Shown piece after piece: positions 27,487 through 36,593 of a stretch of 64,000 nucleotides of DNA (position 1 is the first letter of the stretch; the number at the start of each line of letters is the position of its first letter). The notes beneath the pieces were generated by a model. It saw only the letters and a list, made by a program, of their open reading frames with translations. It was not told the origin of the DNA and did not search any database. The translations under genes and the position numbers were made by a program. Source of the DNA: Rivularia sp. MS3 (GTDB taxonomy: Bacteria > Cyanobacteriota > Cyanobacteriia > Cyanobacteriales > Nostocaceae); the NCBI GenBank assembly GCA_019192545.1, contig JAHCMI010000009.1, forward strand, positions 96,227 to 160,226. Direction: 5' to 3'.

Positions 27487-29103
27487 ATGAGCTACTGCTT
27501 AAATCCGAACTGTCCCAACCCAGAAAACTTGCCTTTTAGTGAGCGATGTCAATCTTGTGGGGCGCGAATATTGTTGCGCGAACGTTACCGGGTTACTAAA
27601 TCCCTTGGTCAAGGTGGCTTTGGAGCGACCTTTCTCGCACAAGATGAAGCTTTGCCGGGGGAACCAAGTTGTGTAATTAAGCAACTACGTCCTTCGGGAA
27701 CTGCACCCCATGTTTTGCAGATGGCACGGGAATTATTTGAGCGAGAAGCCGTAACCCTGGGTAGGATTGGGAATCATCCCCAAGTTCCACGTCTATTAGA
27801 TTATTTTGAAGACCGCGAACATTTTTATTTAATACAAGAATACGTTCATGGTTCGACTATACAGCAGGAGGTAAAACACAGCGGAGTTTTAACTGAGGCA
27901 GGAGTCAAGCAGTTTTTGAGCGAAATTTTGCCATTACTGCAATATATTCATTCTCAGAAAGTGATTCACCGCGATATTAAGCCCGCAAATTTGATTCGTC
28001 GTGCCCAAGATGCCAGATTGGTACTAATCGATTTTGGTGCTGTAAAAAATCAAGTTAATCAAACAGCAGCAATGCAGTCAGGGCAAACAGCGCTAACTGC
28101 TTATGCTATAGGTACTCCTGGTTTTGCACCTCCGGAACAAATGGCAATGCGTCCGGTTTACGGAAGTGATATTTATGCCCTAGGAATTACATGTATATAT
28201 TTACTTACTGGTAAATCTCCCAAGGATTTAGAATACAATCCGGCAACTGGTGAAGTAATGTGGCAACAAATGGTACATGCTAGCGATCATTTCGCGCAGG
28301 TACTGGCAAAAATGATGGATGTGTCGATTCACAACCGGTATCAGTCGGCGGATGAAGTACTTAGAGCTTTGGAGATGGAACCTTACTTAGATAGTTTGGC
28401 TTCCGGTTTAGCAGCTCCATCAAATATTGGTGGTAATCCTAAGACTTCGACAGGTGTTGTTGATGGTACTGCTGCAACCAACAATTCTTCTACTAGTTTT
28501 TCTAGTGCTGGAGTAGCTCAAGTAGCAGCAGCTATTCGAGCCAGAAAAGCTAAGGCTGCTTCGAGTACTGCTGTACGAACTCGAAAAACTAATAATCGCG
28601 TCTTTACACCAAAAACAGCAAATTCCGCATCGAATTCAAGAAAATCTTATTCTCAAAAATCAAAAGCACAGCGTCGTTTAAATTCGGAAAGTTTATTAAC
28701 AGCTTATTTAAAAGGAAGACGTGATTTTGCTTTGCATAATCTAAGCTTACTAAATTTACAAGGCTCCGATTTATCAGAAACAAATTTTCATTCTTCTAAG
28801 CTTGAAAAAATTAACCTCCAAAATGCCAATCTCTATAATAGTGACTTCGGACGAGCTAATTTAAATAAAGCTAATTTAAGAGACGCTAATTTAAGTAAAG
28901 CTTACTTCAACCATGCGGACTTAGAATTAGCAGACCTTCGAGGTGCCGACCTCAGCTATGCTCATCTAAGTAATGCTAATCTTCGTGGAGCCAATTTGTG
29001 TGGAGCTAATTTAACGGGAGCAAAAATAACTCCCGAACAGTTAGCTTTAGCTAAAACAAATTGGATGACTGTAAGACCTAATGGAAGAAGAGGATTATTA
29101 TGA
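27487..29103 (+). CDS. Serine/threonine protein kinase with zinc ribbon and pentapeptide repeats
   Basis: An N-terminal CxxxxC...CxxC zinc-ribbon-like segment (residues 4-21) is followed by a Hanks-type kinase domain (about 34-295). The glycine loop is LGQGGFGATF, the catalytic loop is HRDIKPAN with Asp163, and the metal-binding motif is DFG with Asp182. A basic, Ser/Ala/Lys-rich linker (about 310-395) follows. The C-terminus (about 415-525) holds about 20 A(N/D)Lxx pentapeptide repeats forming a right-handed beta helix. This architecture is typical of filamentous cyanobacteria. Its substrate is unknown. It is soluble, without a membrane anchor, and monocistronic. Confidence 0.92.
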   Translation: MSYCLNPNCPNPENLPFSERCQSCGARILLRERYRVTKSLGQGGFGATFLAQDEALPGEPSCVIKQLRPSGTAPHVLQMARELFEREAVTLGRIGNHPQVPRLLDYFEDREHFYLIQEYVHGSTIQQEVKHSGVLTEAGVKQFLSEILPLLQYIHSQKVIHRDIKPANLIRRAQDARLVLIDFGAVKNQVNQTAAMQSGQTALTAYAIGTPGFAPPEQMAMRPVYGSDIYALGITCIYLLTGKSPKDLEYNPATGEVMWQQMVHASDHFAQVLAKMMDVSIHNRYQSADEVLRALEMEPYLDSLASGLAAPSNIGGNPKTSTGVVDGTAATNNSSTSFSSAGVAQVAAAIRARKAKAASSTAVRTRKTNNRVFTPKTANSASNSRKSYSQKSKAQRRLNSESLLTAYLKGRRDFALHNLSLLNLQGSDLSETNFHSSKLEKINLQNANLYNSDFGRANLNKANLRDANLSKAYFNHADLELADLRGADLSYAHLSNANLRGANLCGANLTGAKITPEQLALAKTNWMTVRPNGRRGLL

Positions 29104-29179
29104 TTTAAAATCGTTAAAATCAAGCAATAAATCATTTTATTTCAATTAAAATCATTCTAAGTTGTGAAATATTTCACGA

Positions 29180-29294
29180 ATACCATTTCTTTACAAAGAT
29201 GCCCCGAATTCAGCCCACGTAGGTGGGCTTCGTTTGAGTAGCCCTACTCTTTCAAAGTGAGGGCGATTAGCGCAGCCTCATACAGAATTGGTAT
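29180..29294. mobile_element. MITE-like element with internal hairpin
   Basis: ATACCATTTCT at the left and AGAATTGGTAT at the right form 11-bp terminal repeats with one mismatch. Inside, GCCCAC-GTAG-GTGGGC makes a strong hairpin and the text CCTCA...AGCGCAG is shared with common cyanobacterial ATACCAATTCT repeats. Confidence 0.55.
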
Positions 29295-29332
29295 AGCAAT
29301 AAATTATGCGTAACTTATTCAGCTAACCGAAA

Positions 29333-29364
29333 ACTAAAAAAACAACCCTGCAAACTGGTTGTTT
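29333..29364 (-). terminator. Minus-strand terminator without an obvious gene
   Basis: AAACAACC pairs with GGTTGTTT (8 bp, 9-base loop). On the minus strand the stem is followed by a run of about seven T. No minus-strand gene is visible upstream of it, so it may end a non-coding transcript starting somewhere in 29.4-30.5 kb. Confidence 0.6.
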
Positions 29365-29608
29365 CAAAAATTAGTTATTCAGCTTTTATTATATATATCA
29401 TGCTGATTTACCAATGAATTTTATAATACAAAATATGGCGTTGCTGGATTGACAGGCGGAATATATATTTCTCTCTCATAGTATGCTCTTTAAATCTTTT
29501 AATTTTAGATAAATTTTAATTATCTTTTCCAAGCTTAGGAGTTAAGAAACTACTCATACTTTTAATCAGCAACGCCTAAAATATTTTGCGAACATTTTTT
29601 TAGTTCGG

Positions 29609-29660
29609 ATTCCTCTACAATGATTTCTTTGGTTTTCAAAGTTATTGTAGAGGAATTTTT
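29609..29660 (+). terminator. Long hairpin with T-run
   Basis: ATTCCTCTACAAT pairs perfectly with its complement; the loop itself contains a CTTTG/CAAAG stem. TTTTT follows on the plus strand. No plus-strand gene lies immediately upstream, so it may end a small RNA. Confidence 0.6.
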
Positions 29661-30490
29661 ATGCATGAGGAATTTAAAAGTATTTATTTAATTGAGTATT
29701 CTATACTTAAATTCTTGTGAATTTTTACCTTAATAAATAGCTTGTGCAGATTCATTTAATCGCTTATTGATATTAAATTACAAATTTAAGCTTTTCCTTA
29801 ATTAGCTTTTATCCCAATCTGCTTAACCCAAATTAAAGTTACTTTACATACGACTACCTTTTTGAGTTTATTACATAAGTATTGATTCATTTTCGGTAAA
29901 TATGTAGAAAATACTGAGATAAATAGCTCCCGCCTTTGCATAACCAAAACTTATAAGTGTATTCCTGTAGATTGAATTAAATTCCTTGATTCTAACTAAG
30001 TATTGTAAAAAACTATATCCAAAGATATAGATAGTTTGCATTTACGATACGAGCATATACTTTAGGGATGATTTCAATCAGAAACAACTTCAGCTATTCT
30101 TAAGAAACAGTTATCAAATATTGTATTTAGATGAAGTAAAATATAACACAGGTAAAAACGATTCAAGATAATTGAATTAATGTTACATTATATTTCACTA
30201 TAATCGAGCCGTTAATAAACAAAGAAACAGATGCTTAAGTATTTTTACTCAGTAAATATACTGTTTTTAGAATTACTTTCTCCCTAGTTCTACAGGGGGT
30301 TATGGGGTCATTCATTCTTATAATCAGAAACGCCGAAAAATTACTTTCCTACTTTTGTTGATTTGATTTAGCCTTACTTGATTTTAACTGCGAATGTAGG
30401 GTGGAACGAGTAATAGGTAAAGAGGTTAAACGCTACATCTATCAAAAACACTAATAATTAATTCTGATTTTGGATCTAGAGCAAGTAGTT
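29661..30490. other. AT-rich intergenic region
   Basis: No coding sequence is supported. It probably holds the FHA gene promoter. Only short AT hairpins such as TATATC-CAAA-GATATA (about 30014-30029) are visible. Confidence 0.4.
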
Positions 30491-31297
30491 ATGAGCAGTA
30501 TCAGCGAGTTAGATTTTTTGCGAGCGAAAGGCTCACTTATAAAGCCAGAATCAATACCAGATGAGCTAAGGGAGCGACTAAGTTTATATCAGGTTTTTGT
30601 TAAGTTGTATGAGAATCATGGCAGTCTCTTAGAGCAGATTCTTAAATCAGAAAACTTATCTAAATCTTGCTTGGATGTAGCGCAATCGTATTATATGCAG
30701 GCTGTTGTGGATGGGGAGACAGTCTTGATCGCAACAAATTTGCCTGATGGCAAAAGTCAAAGTTTACGACAACCCCAAAATACTTGGACTATAGGGCGCG
30801 ATCGCAATAGTGGAATACACATAGCAAATAAATATGTATCTCGTCGTCATGCTGCGATTAGATACATGGAACAGAGCTTTTATTTAATTGATTTAAGAAG
30901 TACTAACGGTACTTATATTAATGGCGAACAAATTTATCATCCAACTCTCCTTAAAGAAGGAGACGTTATTCAAATAGGCAATATAACTTTTCCTTTTTTT
31001 ATCAATAGCAGTATTTGCGATCTACCTACAGTCGCAGTAGAGTTGTTAATGCAGTTGGTGCCTAAAACAAATGTTAATAAGGAAAGTAACGATAAAAACG
31101 ATAAAACTGAAACATTAGCTAACTATAAAAACAAAACGAAAACTCGAAAGCTAGATGATAGGGAAGATATACAAGCGCTTACTTCTGCTAATAAAATAGC
31201 AAATATACAGACTTTTGAGGAGCAGCTAAACCAAGAGTGGAAATCCGATATTTTAGAGCGTTTTTATAGTAAACAAAGAACAAAAGATTATTTTTAG
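30491..31297 (+). CDS. FHA-domain protein
   Basis: A 268-residue cytoplasmic protein. A helical N-terminus (1-80) is followed by a forkhead-associated domain at about 95-180: WTIGRD, SRRHA and STNGTYING are the three phosphothreonine-binding loops. The C-terminal 80 residues are charged and Lys/Asn-rich, probably disordered. FHA domains bind phosphothreonine peptides, so it may be a partner of Ser/Thr kinases such as the one at 27487, two genes upstream; that link is inference. TTG 30470 would extend it by seven residues; I use ATG 30491. Confidence 0.85.
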   Translation: MSSISELDFLRAKGSLIKPESIPDELRERLSLYQVFVKLYENHGSLLEQILKSENLSKSCLDVAQSYYMQAVVDGETVLIATNLPDGKSQSLRQPQNTWTIGRDRNSGIHIANKYVSRRHAAIRYMEQSFYLIDLRSTNGTYINGEQIYHPTLLKEGDVIQIGNITFPFFINSSICDLPTVAVELLMQLVPKTNVNKESNDKNDKTETLANYKNKTKTRKLDDREDIQALTSANKIANIQTFEEQLNQEWKSDILERFYSKQRTKDYF

Positions 31298-31300
31298 TTG

Positions 31301-31324
31301 AGGGAAGCATTTCGTTTCCCTTTT
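31301..31324 (+). terminator. Terminator of the FHA gene
   Basis: AGGGAA pairs with TTCCCT around a 9-base loop, followed by TTT, starting 4 bases after the FHA stop codon. Confidence 0.65.
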
Positions 31325-31361
31325 GTGATAGAACAAGCAACTTTTATAAAATACAATTAAA

Positions 31362-31385
31362 GACGGCTAATGACTATTAGCCGTC
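31362..31385. terminator. Perfect 10-bp hairpin before the recA 3' end
   Basis: GACGGCTAAT pairs with ATTAGCCGTC around GACT. It lies in the convergent FHA-recA gap and may act as a terminator for recA, although it is 135 bp past the recA stop codon. Confidence 0.5.
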
Positions 31386-31519
31386 GCTCGTTGATAAAAT
31401 ACGAGTTAAATTTCATTAGAACATATCAAGCCGGGTGAATCACTTGTTGAATTACTTACTAAAAAGTTTGTAATTCTTGATATTTAATTCAGTTTTCATG
31501 CCGGACATGATTTATGGTA

Positions 31520-32593
31520 TTACTCTTCATCGTCATCTTCATCTTCATCATCATCGCTTGGTTGTCCTACGGAGTTAGCAGAAACAACAGCGCCTAAATC
31601 TAATTTTTCACGTACCTTTTGCCTAATTTCTTCTAGTAGTTCTGGCTTTTCTTCAAGGTATTTGATGGCATTATCCCTACCTTGAGAAATATTATCGCCG
31701 TTGTAACTGTACCAAGCCCCTTTACGATTAATAACGCTGGTTTCTTCTGCTAAATCCACGATACAGCCCAAAGTCGAAATACCTTTACCAAAGATAACGT
31801 CAAATTCAGCAATTCTAAAAGGTGGTGCAACTTTATTTTTAGCAACCTTAACTTTTACACGAATACCGAATTCTTCGGTACCTTTTTTCAAGGTTTGGAT
31901 GCGTCGAATATCCAAACGCACGGAAGAGTAATATTTTAATGCATTACCACCGGTAGTAGTTTCTGGATTACCGTAGCTTATACCAATTTTCATCCGCAAT
32001 TGGTTGATAAACATTACCGTACAGCCAGATTTACCGATATTACCAGTAATTTTGCGTAATGCCTGACTCATTAATCGCGCCTGAAGACCAACATGAGCAT
32101 CGCCCATATCGCCTTCAATTTCTGCACGGGGAACTAGTGCTGCTACCGAATCAATCACTACTATGTCAACAGCGGCCGAACGTACTAGTTGATCTACGAT
32201 TTCTAAAGCAGCTTCTCCAGTGTCTGGCTGAGAAATCAACAAGTTTTCAATATCAACACCCAGAGCAGCTGCGTAAGTCGGATCGAGAGCATGTTCCGCA
32301 TCTACATAAGCTGCGATTCCACCTTCTTTTTGCACCTCAGCTACTGCGTGCAGTGCTACGGTTGTTTTACCGGAACTTTCAGGCCCATAAATCTCAACTA
32401 CCCGTCCTTTAGGTAAACCGCCGCCTAATGCTAAATCTAAGGTAAGCGCGCCAGTAGAAATTGTTTCCACACGCATCCTGGTTGCATCACCAAGACGCAT
32501 GATTGTACCTTTCCCAAAAGTCCGCTCTATCTGGTTTAGCACCATACCGAGCGCTTTTTGCTTGCCTGCATTTTCTGTGTTAGTCGCCGCCAT
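31520..32593 (-). CDS. recA: Recombinase RecA
   Basis: DNA-dependent ATPase that forms filaments on single-stranded DNA, drives homologous pairing and triggers LexA self-cleavage. The 357-residue sequence has Walker [10 protein letters not shown], Walker [10 protein letters not shown], loop L1 [10 protein letters not shown] and loop L2 [11 protein letters not shown]. The tail ends in an acidic run of Asp/Glu, stronger than in many bacteria. A GAGG ribosome site is close to the start and a LexA-like box lies about 50-65 bp upstream. Monocistronic. Confidence 0.97.
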   Translation of the reverse strand: MAATNTENAGKQKALGMVLNQIERTFGKGTIMRLGDATRMRVETISTGALTLDLALGGGLPKGRVVEIYGPESSGKTTVALHAVAEVQKEGGIAAYVDAEHALDPTYAAALGVDIENLLISQPDTGEAALEIVDQLVRSAAVDIVVIDSVAALVPRAEIEGDMGDAHVGLQARLMSQALRKITGNIGKSGCTVMFINQLRMKIGISYGNPETTTGGNALKYYSSVRLDIRRIQTLKKGTEEFGIRVKVKVAKNKVAPPFRIAEFDVIFGKGISTLGCIVDLAEETSVINRKGAWYSYNGDNISQGRDNAIKYLEEKPELLEEIRQKVREKLDLGAVVSANSVGQPSDDDEDEDDDEE

Positions 32594-32640
32594 TTGAACC
32601 TCTAAATGTATGTTTGGGGAGCTTTGTTACGATAACTTAA

Positions 32641-32656
32641 TAGAACAGATATACTA
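32641..32656 (-). promoter_or_regulatory. LexA-box-like site upstream of recA
   Basis: On the recA strand the site reads TAGTATATCTGTTCTA. It fits the Anabaena-type LexA consensus RGTACNNNDGTWCB with one mismatch (T for C), and lies about 50-65 bp before the recA ATG. Confidence 0.55.
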
Positions 32657-33092
32657 TCATGACATTTTAGCACTGCCGGACGCTAAATAGTTTAGCTGGG
32701 TATTCAAAGAATATTAAAATTGATATCCAACCAGCTAAGGTTTAGGATAAGCGATTGTCGAGAAGATTAATTTTACATGTATTTACATAAATCTGGCTTC
32801 AATCTGGTTGTTGATTTTCTAGTATTGCTAACTACGACTCAAGCCAAAGAATGATTTGACGTAGTTAGAAGTCTCTATGACGAAAGAGTCTTGGGTAAGC
32901 AACTGCAATAGTAGCCCGAAAGGCACTAAAGCAATACATTTATGACTTGCGTGTGTATTATAGTACTCGTTGGAGGTGTTTATTGTAATTGTGAAGGTTG
33001 AATAAAATCTTTAACTAAGATTGTATTCCGAATTATCTAACTAAGAAAATATTAATTAAATTATCAATATTGATTATCTAGCAAGATCCGAA
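32657..33092. other. Intergenic region between recA and adk
   Basis: No coding sequence is supported. One imperfect long hairpin, CTAACTACG with CGTAGTTAG, spans 32828-32868 and may be the adk terminator or a degraded repeat. Confidence 0.45.
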
Positions 33093-33659
33093 CTATATGG
33101 AAGCTTCAGTATTTGAGAGCAGGGCAATAATATTTTCTTTCACGACTTCTGGGGACTGGTCGCCATTGATAGTCAACAGGCGATGACGACGGTCGTAGTA
33201 TTCTAATATCGGAATGGTGCAATCGTAGAAAATTTCGACACGACGGTGGACGATTTCCGGACGGTCATCGGGTTGCGAACGTCCTAAAGAACGGTTTACC
33301 ATGACGGCTTCAGGAACTTGTAAATATATTGCCCAATTTAACTTCTGTCCTAATTCATCTAGCAAAAAGTCGAGTTCTTCTGCTTGAAAAGCAGTGCGAG
33401 GATAGCCTTCAAGCACCCAACCATTGTTTAATGTAGGCAATCGTAAATGGTTACGGATTAAATCAATCATTAATTCGTCAGAAACTAGTTCCCCTGTTGC
33501 GACTGCCTGCCGTGCATTTCGACCCAATTCGTCTAGTTTTGATATGGCTTGTCTTAAAATTTCCCCCGTGGAGATTATAGGTATATTAAAGTGTTTGCTT
33601 AGGTTCTGTGCTTGAGTACTTTTACCCGAGCCGGAACCTCCTAAAATAATAAATCTCAT
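33093..33659 (-). CDS. adk: Adenylate kinase
   Basis: Interconverts ATP plus AMP and two ADP. The 188-residue sequence has the P-loop GGSGSGKST at residues 7-15, the AMP-site sequence STGEILR, and GYPRTAFQ for the usual GFPRT. The LID is of the short type: RSQPDDRPE replaces the long zinc-type LID. ATG 33659 is chosen because AAAGGAG lies 11 bases upstream; ATG 33683 would add eight residues including that ribosome site. The GYPRT and short LID variant suggest a second, cyanobacterial adk paralogue rather than the ribosomal-cluster copy; that is inference. Confidence 0.88.
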   Translation of the reverse strand: MRFIILGGSGSGKSTQAQNLSKHFNIPIISTGEILRQAISKLDELGRNARQAVATGELVSDELMIDLIRNHLRLPTLNNGWVLEGYPRTAFQAEELDFLLDELGQKLNWAIYLQVPEAVMVNRSLGRSQPDDRPEIVHRRVEIFYDCTIPILEYYDRRHRLLTINGDQSPEVVKENIIALLSNTEASI

Positions 33660-33683
33660 AATACAATTAACTCCTTTAAGCAT

Positions 33684-34036
33684 TAGGAAAATTACTAGTT
33701 CTAAAATCTTCTTCTGCTATGTTATGACTGCTACAGAAGAAGCAGCTATTGCGAGAATTCAGGTTTTTAACAAATAGCGATTAGTTTTCAAGCATTAACG
33801 ATAAATTTAACTACAGTATAAGAGAGGTTTTTATTTTTACCGAATAATGAATCCAGGACGATATAAATAGAAATTTGAATAGCTATTGACTTAAGTACAA
33901 ACGTAGTGATTGACTAAGAATGCATCTAGCTTTTCATTAACATATAATTCTCAAGGGTGAACTTAATTTATAAGTAAGTTTACTGTAATATATATCAGCA
34001 AAAATACTGACTCACTGTGTTTTTTTTCATTAATTT
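33684..34036. other. Divergent intergenic region
   Basis: CTTCTTCTG and CAGAAGAAG form a 9-bp hairpin at 33708-33742, in the adk leader. No gene is seen. Promoters of adk and the CobO-like gene should lie here. Confidence 0.4.
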
Positions 34037-34573
34037 ATGGTTGCTCAGTTAGAAAACAAGAGTGTAAATTCGACCGTTAGTTTATCACATACGGTTAAAG
34101 GATTAGTACAGGTTTTTACTAGTTCTCACCGTAGTTTTTTTACCAGTGTAATGGCGCAAGCACTGAGAATTGCCGGTCAAGGTACGCCAGTTTTGATAGT
34201 CCAGTTTCTTAAAGGCGGTATTCGTCAGGGACATGAGAATCCTGTTGTGCTGGGACAAAATTTGAATTGGATTCGCTGTGACTTGCCGCGTTGTATCGAT
34301 ACACCGCAGTTGGATGATACTGAAGCCGAAGCATTGCATTTGTTATGGGAGCATACACGGAGTGTAGTGAATGAAGGTAAGTATTCTCTGGTTGTATTAG
34401 ACGAATTAAGTTTGGCAATGAATTTTGGTTTAATTCCGGAAACAGAAGTTGTAGAATTTCTCTGTGAGCGTCCGCAGAATGTTGATATTATTCTTACGGG
34501 AGCGGAAATGCCTCAAAGGATTTTAGATTTAGCAGACGAAATCACAGAGATTCGTCGTCCGAATCGATTGTAA
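34037..34573 (+). CDS. CobO/BtuR-like P-loop-family protein with degenerate Walker A
   Basis: Resembles the cob(I)alamin adenosyltransferase CobO/BtuR: VQFLKGG, the Asp/Glu pair in LVVLDELSLAMNFGLI, and the final ILTGAEMPQRILDLADEITEI are all family landmarks. The ATP-binding loop, normally GDGKGKTT, reads SSHRSFFTS, so nucleotide binding as in CobO is unlikely. It is probably a divergent paralogue with a changed or regulatory role, and adenosylcobalamin synthesis by it is doubtful. It is on the same strand as dcd with a 155-bp gap. Confidence 0.75.
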   Translation: MVAQLENKSVNSTVSLSHTVKGLVQVFTSSHRSFFTSVMAQALRIAGQGTPVLIVQFLKGGIRQGHENPVVLGQNLNWIRCDLPRCIDTPQLDDTEAEALHLLWEHTRSVVNEGKYSLVVLDELSLAMNFGLIPETEVVEFLCERPQNVDIILTGAEMPQRILDLADEITEIRRPNRL

Positions 34574-34728
34574 AAGAAGATGGCGAGTTGAGCAGGCGGG
34601 AAGTCGAGATAAGAGACAGTGGTTAGACGAGAATAATCTGCGAATAACTGCTAAATCCTAATTTTTAAGTCATAATTCCTAATTCCCGTCTTCTTAACCT
34701 TAAACCTTTGAATTTTAGTTATTAGTCC

Positions 34729-35328
34729 GTGATTAAAAACGATATTTGGATTTCTAAAATGGCTCAAAAGGGTATGATTAAACCTTTTGAAGCCAGTTTA
34801 ATTAGGGAGATTAAATCTGATGATGGTAAATTAGTGCGTCGTGCAATCAGTTATGGTTTGTCTTCTTACGGTTACGATATCCGCCTTTCTCCTACAGAGT
34901 TTCGCATTTTTCGACATATTCCCGGAACCGTAGTAGACCCAAAAAATTTTAAGGAAGAAAATTTAGAATCAACAGATTTGCATACTTCAAGTGCTGGTGA
35001 TTACTTTATATTACCCGCTCACTCTTACGGTTTGGGCGTAGCTTTGGAAAGATTGGAAGTTCCAAATAATATTTCGGTAATTTGCATCGGTAAATCAACT
35101 TATGCTCGCTGCGGAATCATAGCTAATCTCACACCTGCTGAGGCAGCTTGGCGGGGGCATTTGACTTTAGAATTTTCTAATTCTTCAAGTGCTGACTGTC
35201 GCATTTATGCCAATGAAGGTGTAGTGCAGTTGTTGTTTTTGGAAGGCGAACCTTGTGCAATTAGTTATGAAGCTCGTCAAGGAAAGTATCAGGATCAACC
35301 TGAAAAGGTAACGCTTGCAAGAATTTGA
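34729..35328 (+). CDS. dcd: dCTP deaminase
   Basis: Converts dCTP to dUTP, feeding dUMP for thymidylate synthesis. A trimeric dUTPase-fold enzyme of 199 residues. The nucleotide-binding stretch GKSTYARCGI, the region PAEAAWRGHLTLEFSN with the catalytic Glu, and the N-terminal SYGLSSYGYDIRLS are recognised. It starts with GTG. The stop is 315 bp from the convergent thyX stop; the two enzymes act in successive steps of dTTP supply, so their adjacency is functionally sensible. Confidence 0.9.
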   Translation: MIKNDIWISKMAQKGMIKPFEASLIREIKSDDGKLVRRAISYGLSSYGYDIRLSPTEFRIFRHIPGTVVDPKNFKEENLESTDLHTSSAGDYFILPAHSYGLGVALERLEVPNNISVICIGKSTYARCGIIANLTPAEAAWRGHLTLEFSNSSSADCRIYANEGVVQLLFLEGEPCAISYEARQGKYQDQPEKVTLARI

Positions 35329-35342
35329 TCTTAATTATTAAC

Positions 35343-35363
35343 GAACAATGAACAATTAACAAT
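35343..35363. repeat. Short heptamer repeat (GAACAAT)
   Basis: Three units (GAACAAT, GAACAAT, TAACAAT) lie 14 bases after the dcd stop codon. Confidence 0.5.
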
Positions 35364-35405
35364 TGTCGTTATTTATCTCAAATTATAAATTCTAAATTCT
35401 TCATT

Positions 35406-35522
35406 GTGGTCGCAATTACAATTAATATTTCAGAGCATCAACTGCAAAAATTAGGAATCTTTACCGAAGAGTTGTTACCTGCGAGTATTGTAAAACTTCG
35501 GCAAAAATATATACAAATATAA
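35406..35522 (+). pseudogene. Fragment resembling the N-terminus of a UPF0175-type protein
   Basis: A GTG frame gives 38 residues: VVAITINISEHQLQKLGIF then TEELLPASIVKLRQKYIQI. The first half resembles the start of the small UPF0175 family common in cyanobacteria (often next to PIN-like toxins), but the body is missing and no ribosome site is present. It is probably a decayed remnant. Confidence 0.35.
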
Positions 35523-35602
35523 CAAAACATAATGCTCTAAGACTTACACGAATCTCACAATACTCAGAATAAATCCTAAAAATTATGAATAATCAGCAGT
35601 TG

Positions 35603-35644
35603 AATTGTTAATTGTTGACTGTTTACTATTCGCTGCTAACTGAT
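35603..35644. repeat. Heptamer repeat touching the thyX stop codon
   Basis: Six degenerate units (AATTGTT, AATTGTT, GACTGTT, TACTATT, CGCTGCT, AACTGAT) end on the first base of the thyX stop codon complement. Confidence 0.6.
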
Positions 35645-36366
35645 TATGGTGCCAATCTCGCTTTACCTAAACGATGAGATTTGTACCATTCTGCTATAGC
35701 TGGAACCCAGTTTTCAAAATGAATCAACATTAGTTCGCATAGCTTTTGTATTTCTAGTTGAGCATCTTTTTTATTTCTCATATCCAAAAAATGCATTAAA
35801 GAGCGTAAATTTAAACTGACTACAAAATGTTGACGATAATCGAAGGGCATTTTTCCTCTGATATGTTCTTCAGAAATGCCGTTGTCAAAATCGATTTTGT
35901 ATCGTTTAACAGCTTCCATGCACCAATCTAAATCCGCTTGTCTTTGTTCTGGGGAGTAGTAATACTTTTTCCCTTGGCGGTTAGTGTAATAATCTACTGG
36001 GCGCAAGTAAAAAACATCTTCTAAATTTTTTTCTCCTTCTGCGACTTTAATAAATTGTTCTGAAGTGTATCTAAAAGATTGCACATCAAAAGATACGCTA
36101 ATACGATGAGTACGCGCTTGTTGCATAACGCTGTGGGGAAAATAACCGCAGTTGAATACAATTTGAGGATGTTCTAAAGGCCCGTAATGTCCTCTTTCCC
36201 CTGCTAACAGACGCTTAACTATAATTTCACCACATTTTGATTCTGAGGGAAATTCATCGCGCTCGTCATACACGAATCTATCGGTATAGTCTTGATGCAT
36301 GGCAGCATAAATTACTTGCTGCGGATTTGGTGTTTTTGTAATAACTTCTACTCTAAATCGATTCAT
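35644..36366 (-). CDS. thyX: FAD-dependent thymidylate synthase
   Basis: Makes dTMP from dUMP with methylenetetrahydrofolate, NADPH and FAD. The ThyX signature region is RTHRISVSFDVQSFRYT (RHR-type motif with the second Arg one position on). The sequence continues with HFVVSLNLRSLMHFLDMR and the C-terminal helix found in the family. ATG 36366 gives 240 residues starting MNRFRVEVI. A further ATG at 36396 would add ten residues, which are partly inside a heptamer repeat and therefore unlikely. No thyA is seen in the window. Confidence 0.93.
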   Translation of the reverse strand: MNRFRVEVITKTPNPQQVIYAAMHQDYTDRFVYDERDEFPSESKCGEIIVKRLLAGERGHYGPLEHPQIVFNCGYFPHSVMQQARTHRISVSFDVQSFRYTSEQFIKVAEGEKNLEDVFYLRPVDYYTNRQGKKYYYSPEQRQADLDWCMEAVKRYKIDFDNGISEEHIRGKMPFDYRQHFVVSLNLRSLMHFLDMRNKKDAQLEIQKLCELMLIHFENWVPAIAEWYKSHRLGKARLAP

Positions 36367-36376
36367 GTTTTGAATT

Positions 36377-36450
36377 AGGCATTGGGAAGTGGGCATCGGG
36401 AATGGGAAATAGTTAGGATTTAGGATTTATGAGTTGGGAGTTATAAGTCA
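36377..36450. repeat. Heptamer repeat in the thyX leader
   Basis: About ten degenerate 7-bp units run through ATTGGGA, AGTGGGC, ATCGGGA, ATGGGAA, ATAGTTA, GGATTTA, GGATTTA, TGAGTTG and GGAGTTA. The array starts ten bases upstream of the thyX start codon. Confidence 0.6.
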
Positions 36451-36593
36451 TTTTTGTGCCCTTTTGTCTTATATCTCTATTTTTCCATGCCCATTTGTCC
36501 TAAAAATAGAACTTGTTTTTTTTAAACCTTTACCATCCATCCTTTAAAATAAGTTAAAAATATGATTTTTTGAAGCAAGGGGTAAGAAAAATT

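Noticed and set aside
32059..32412. A 117-codon plus-strand frame over recA
   Set aside because: Antisense shadow of recA; Leu/Gln/His-rich composition is an artefact of reversed codons.
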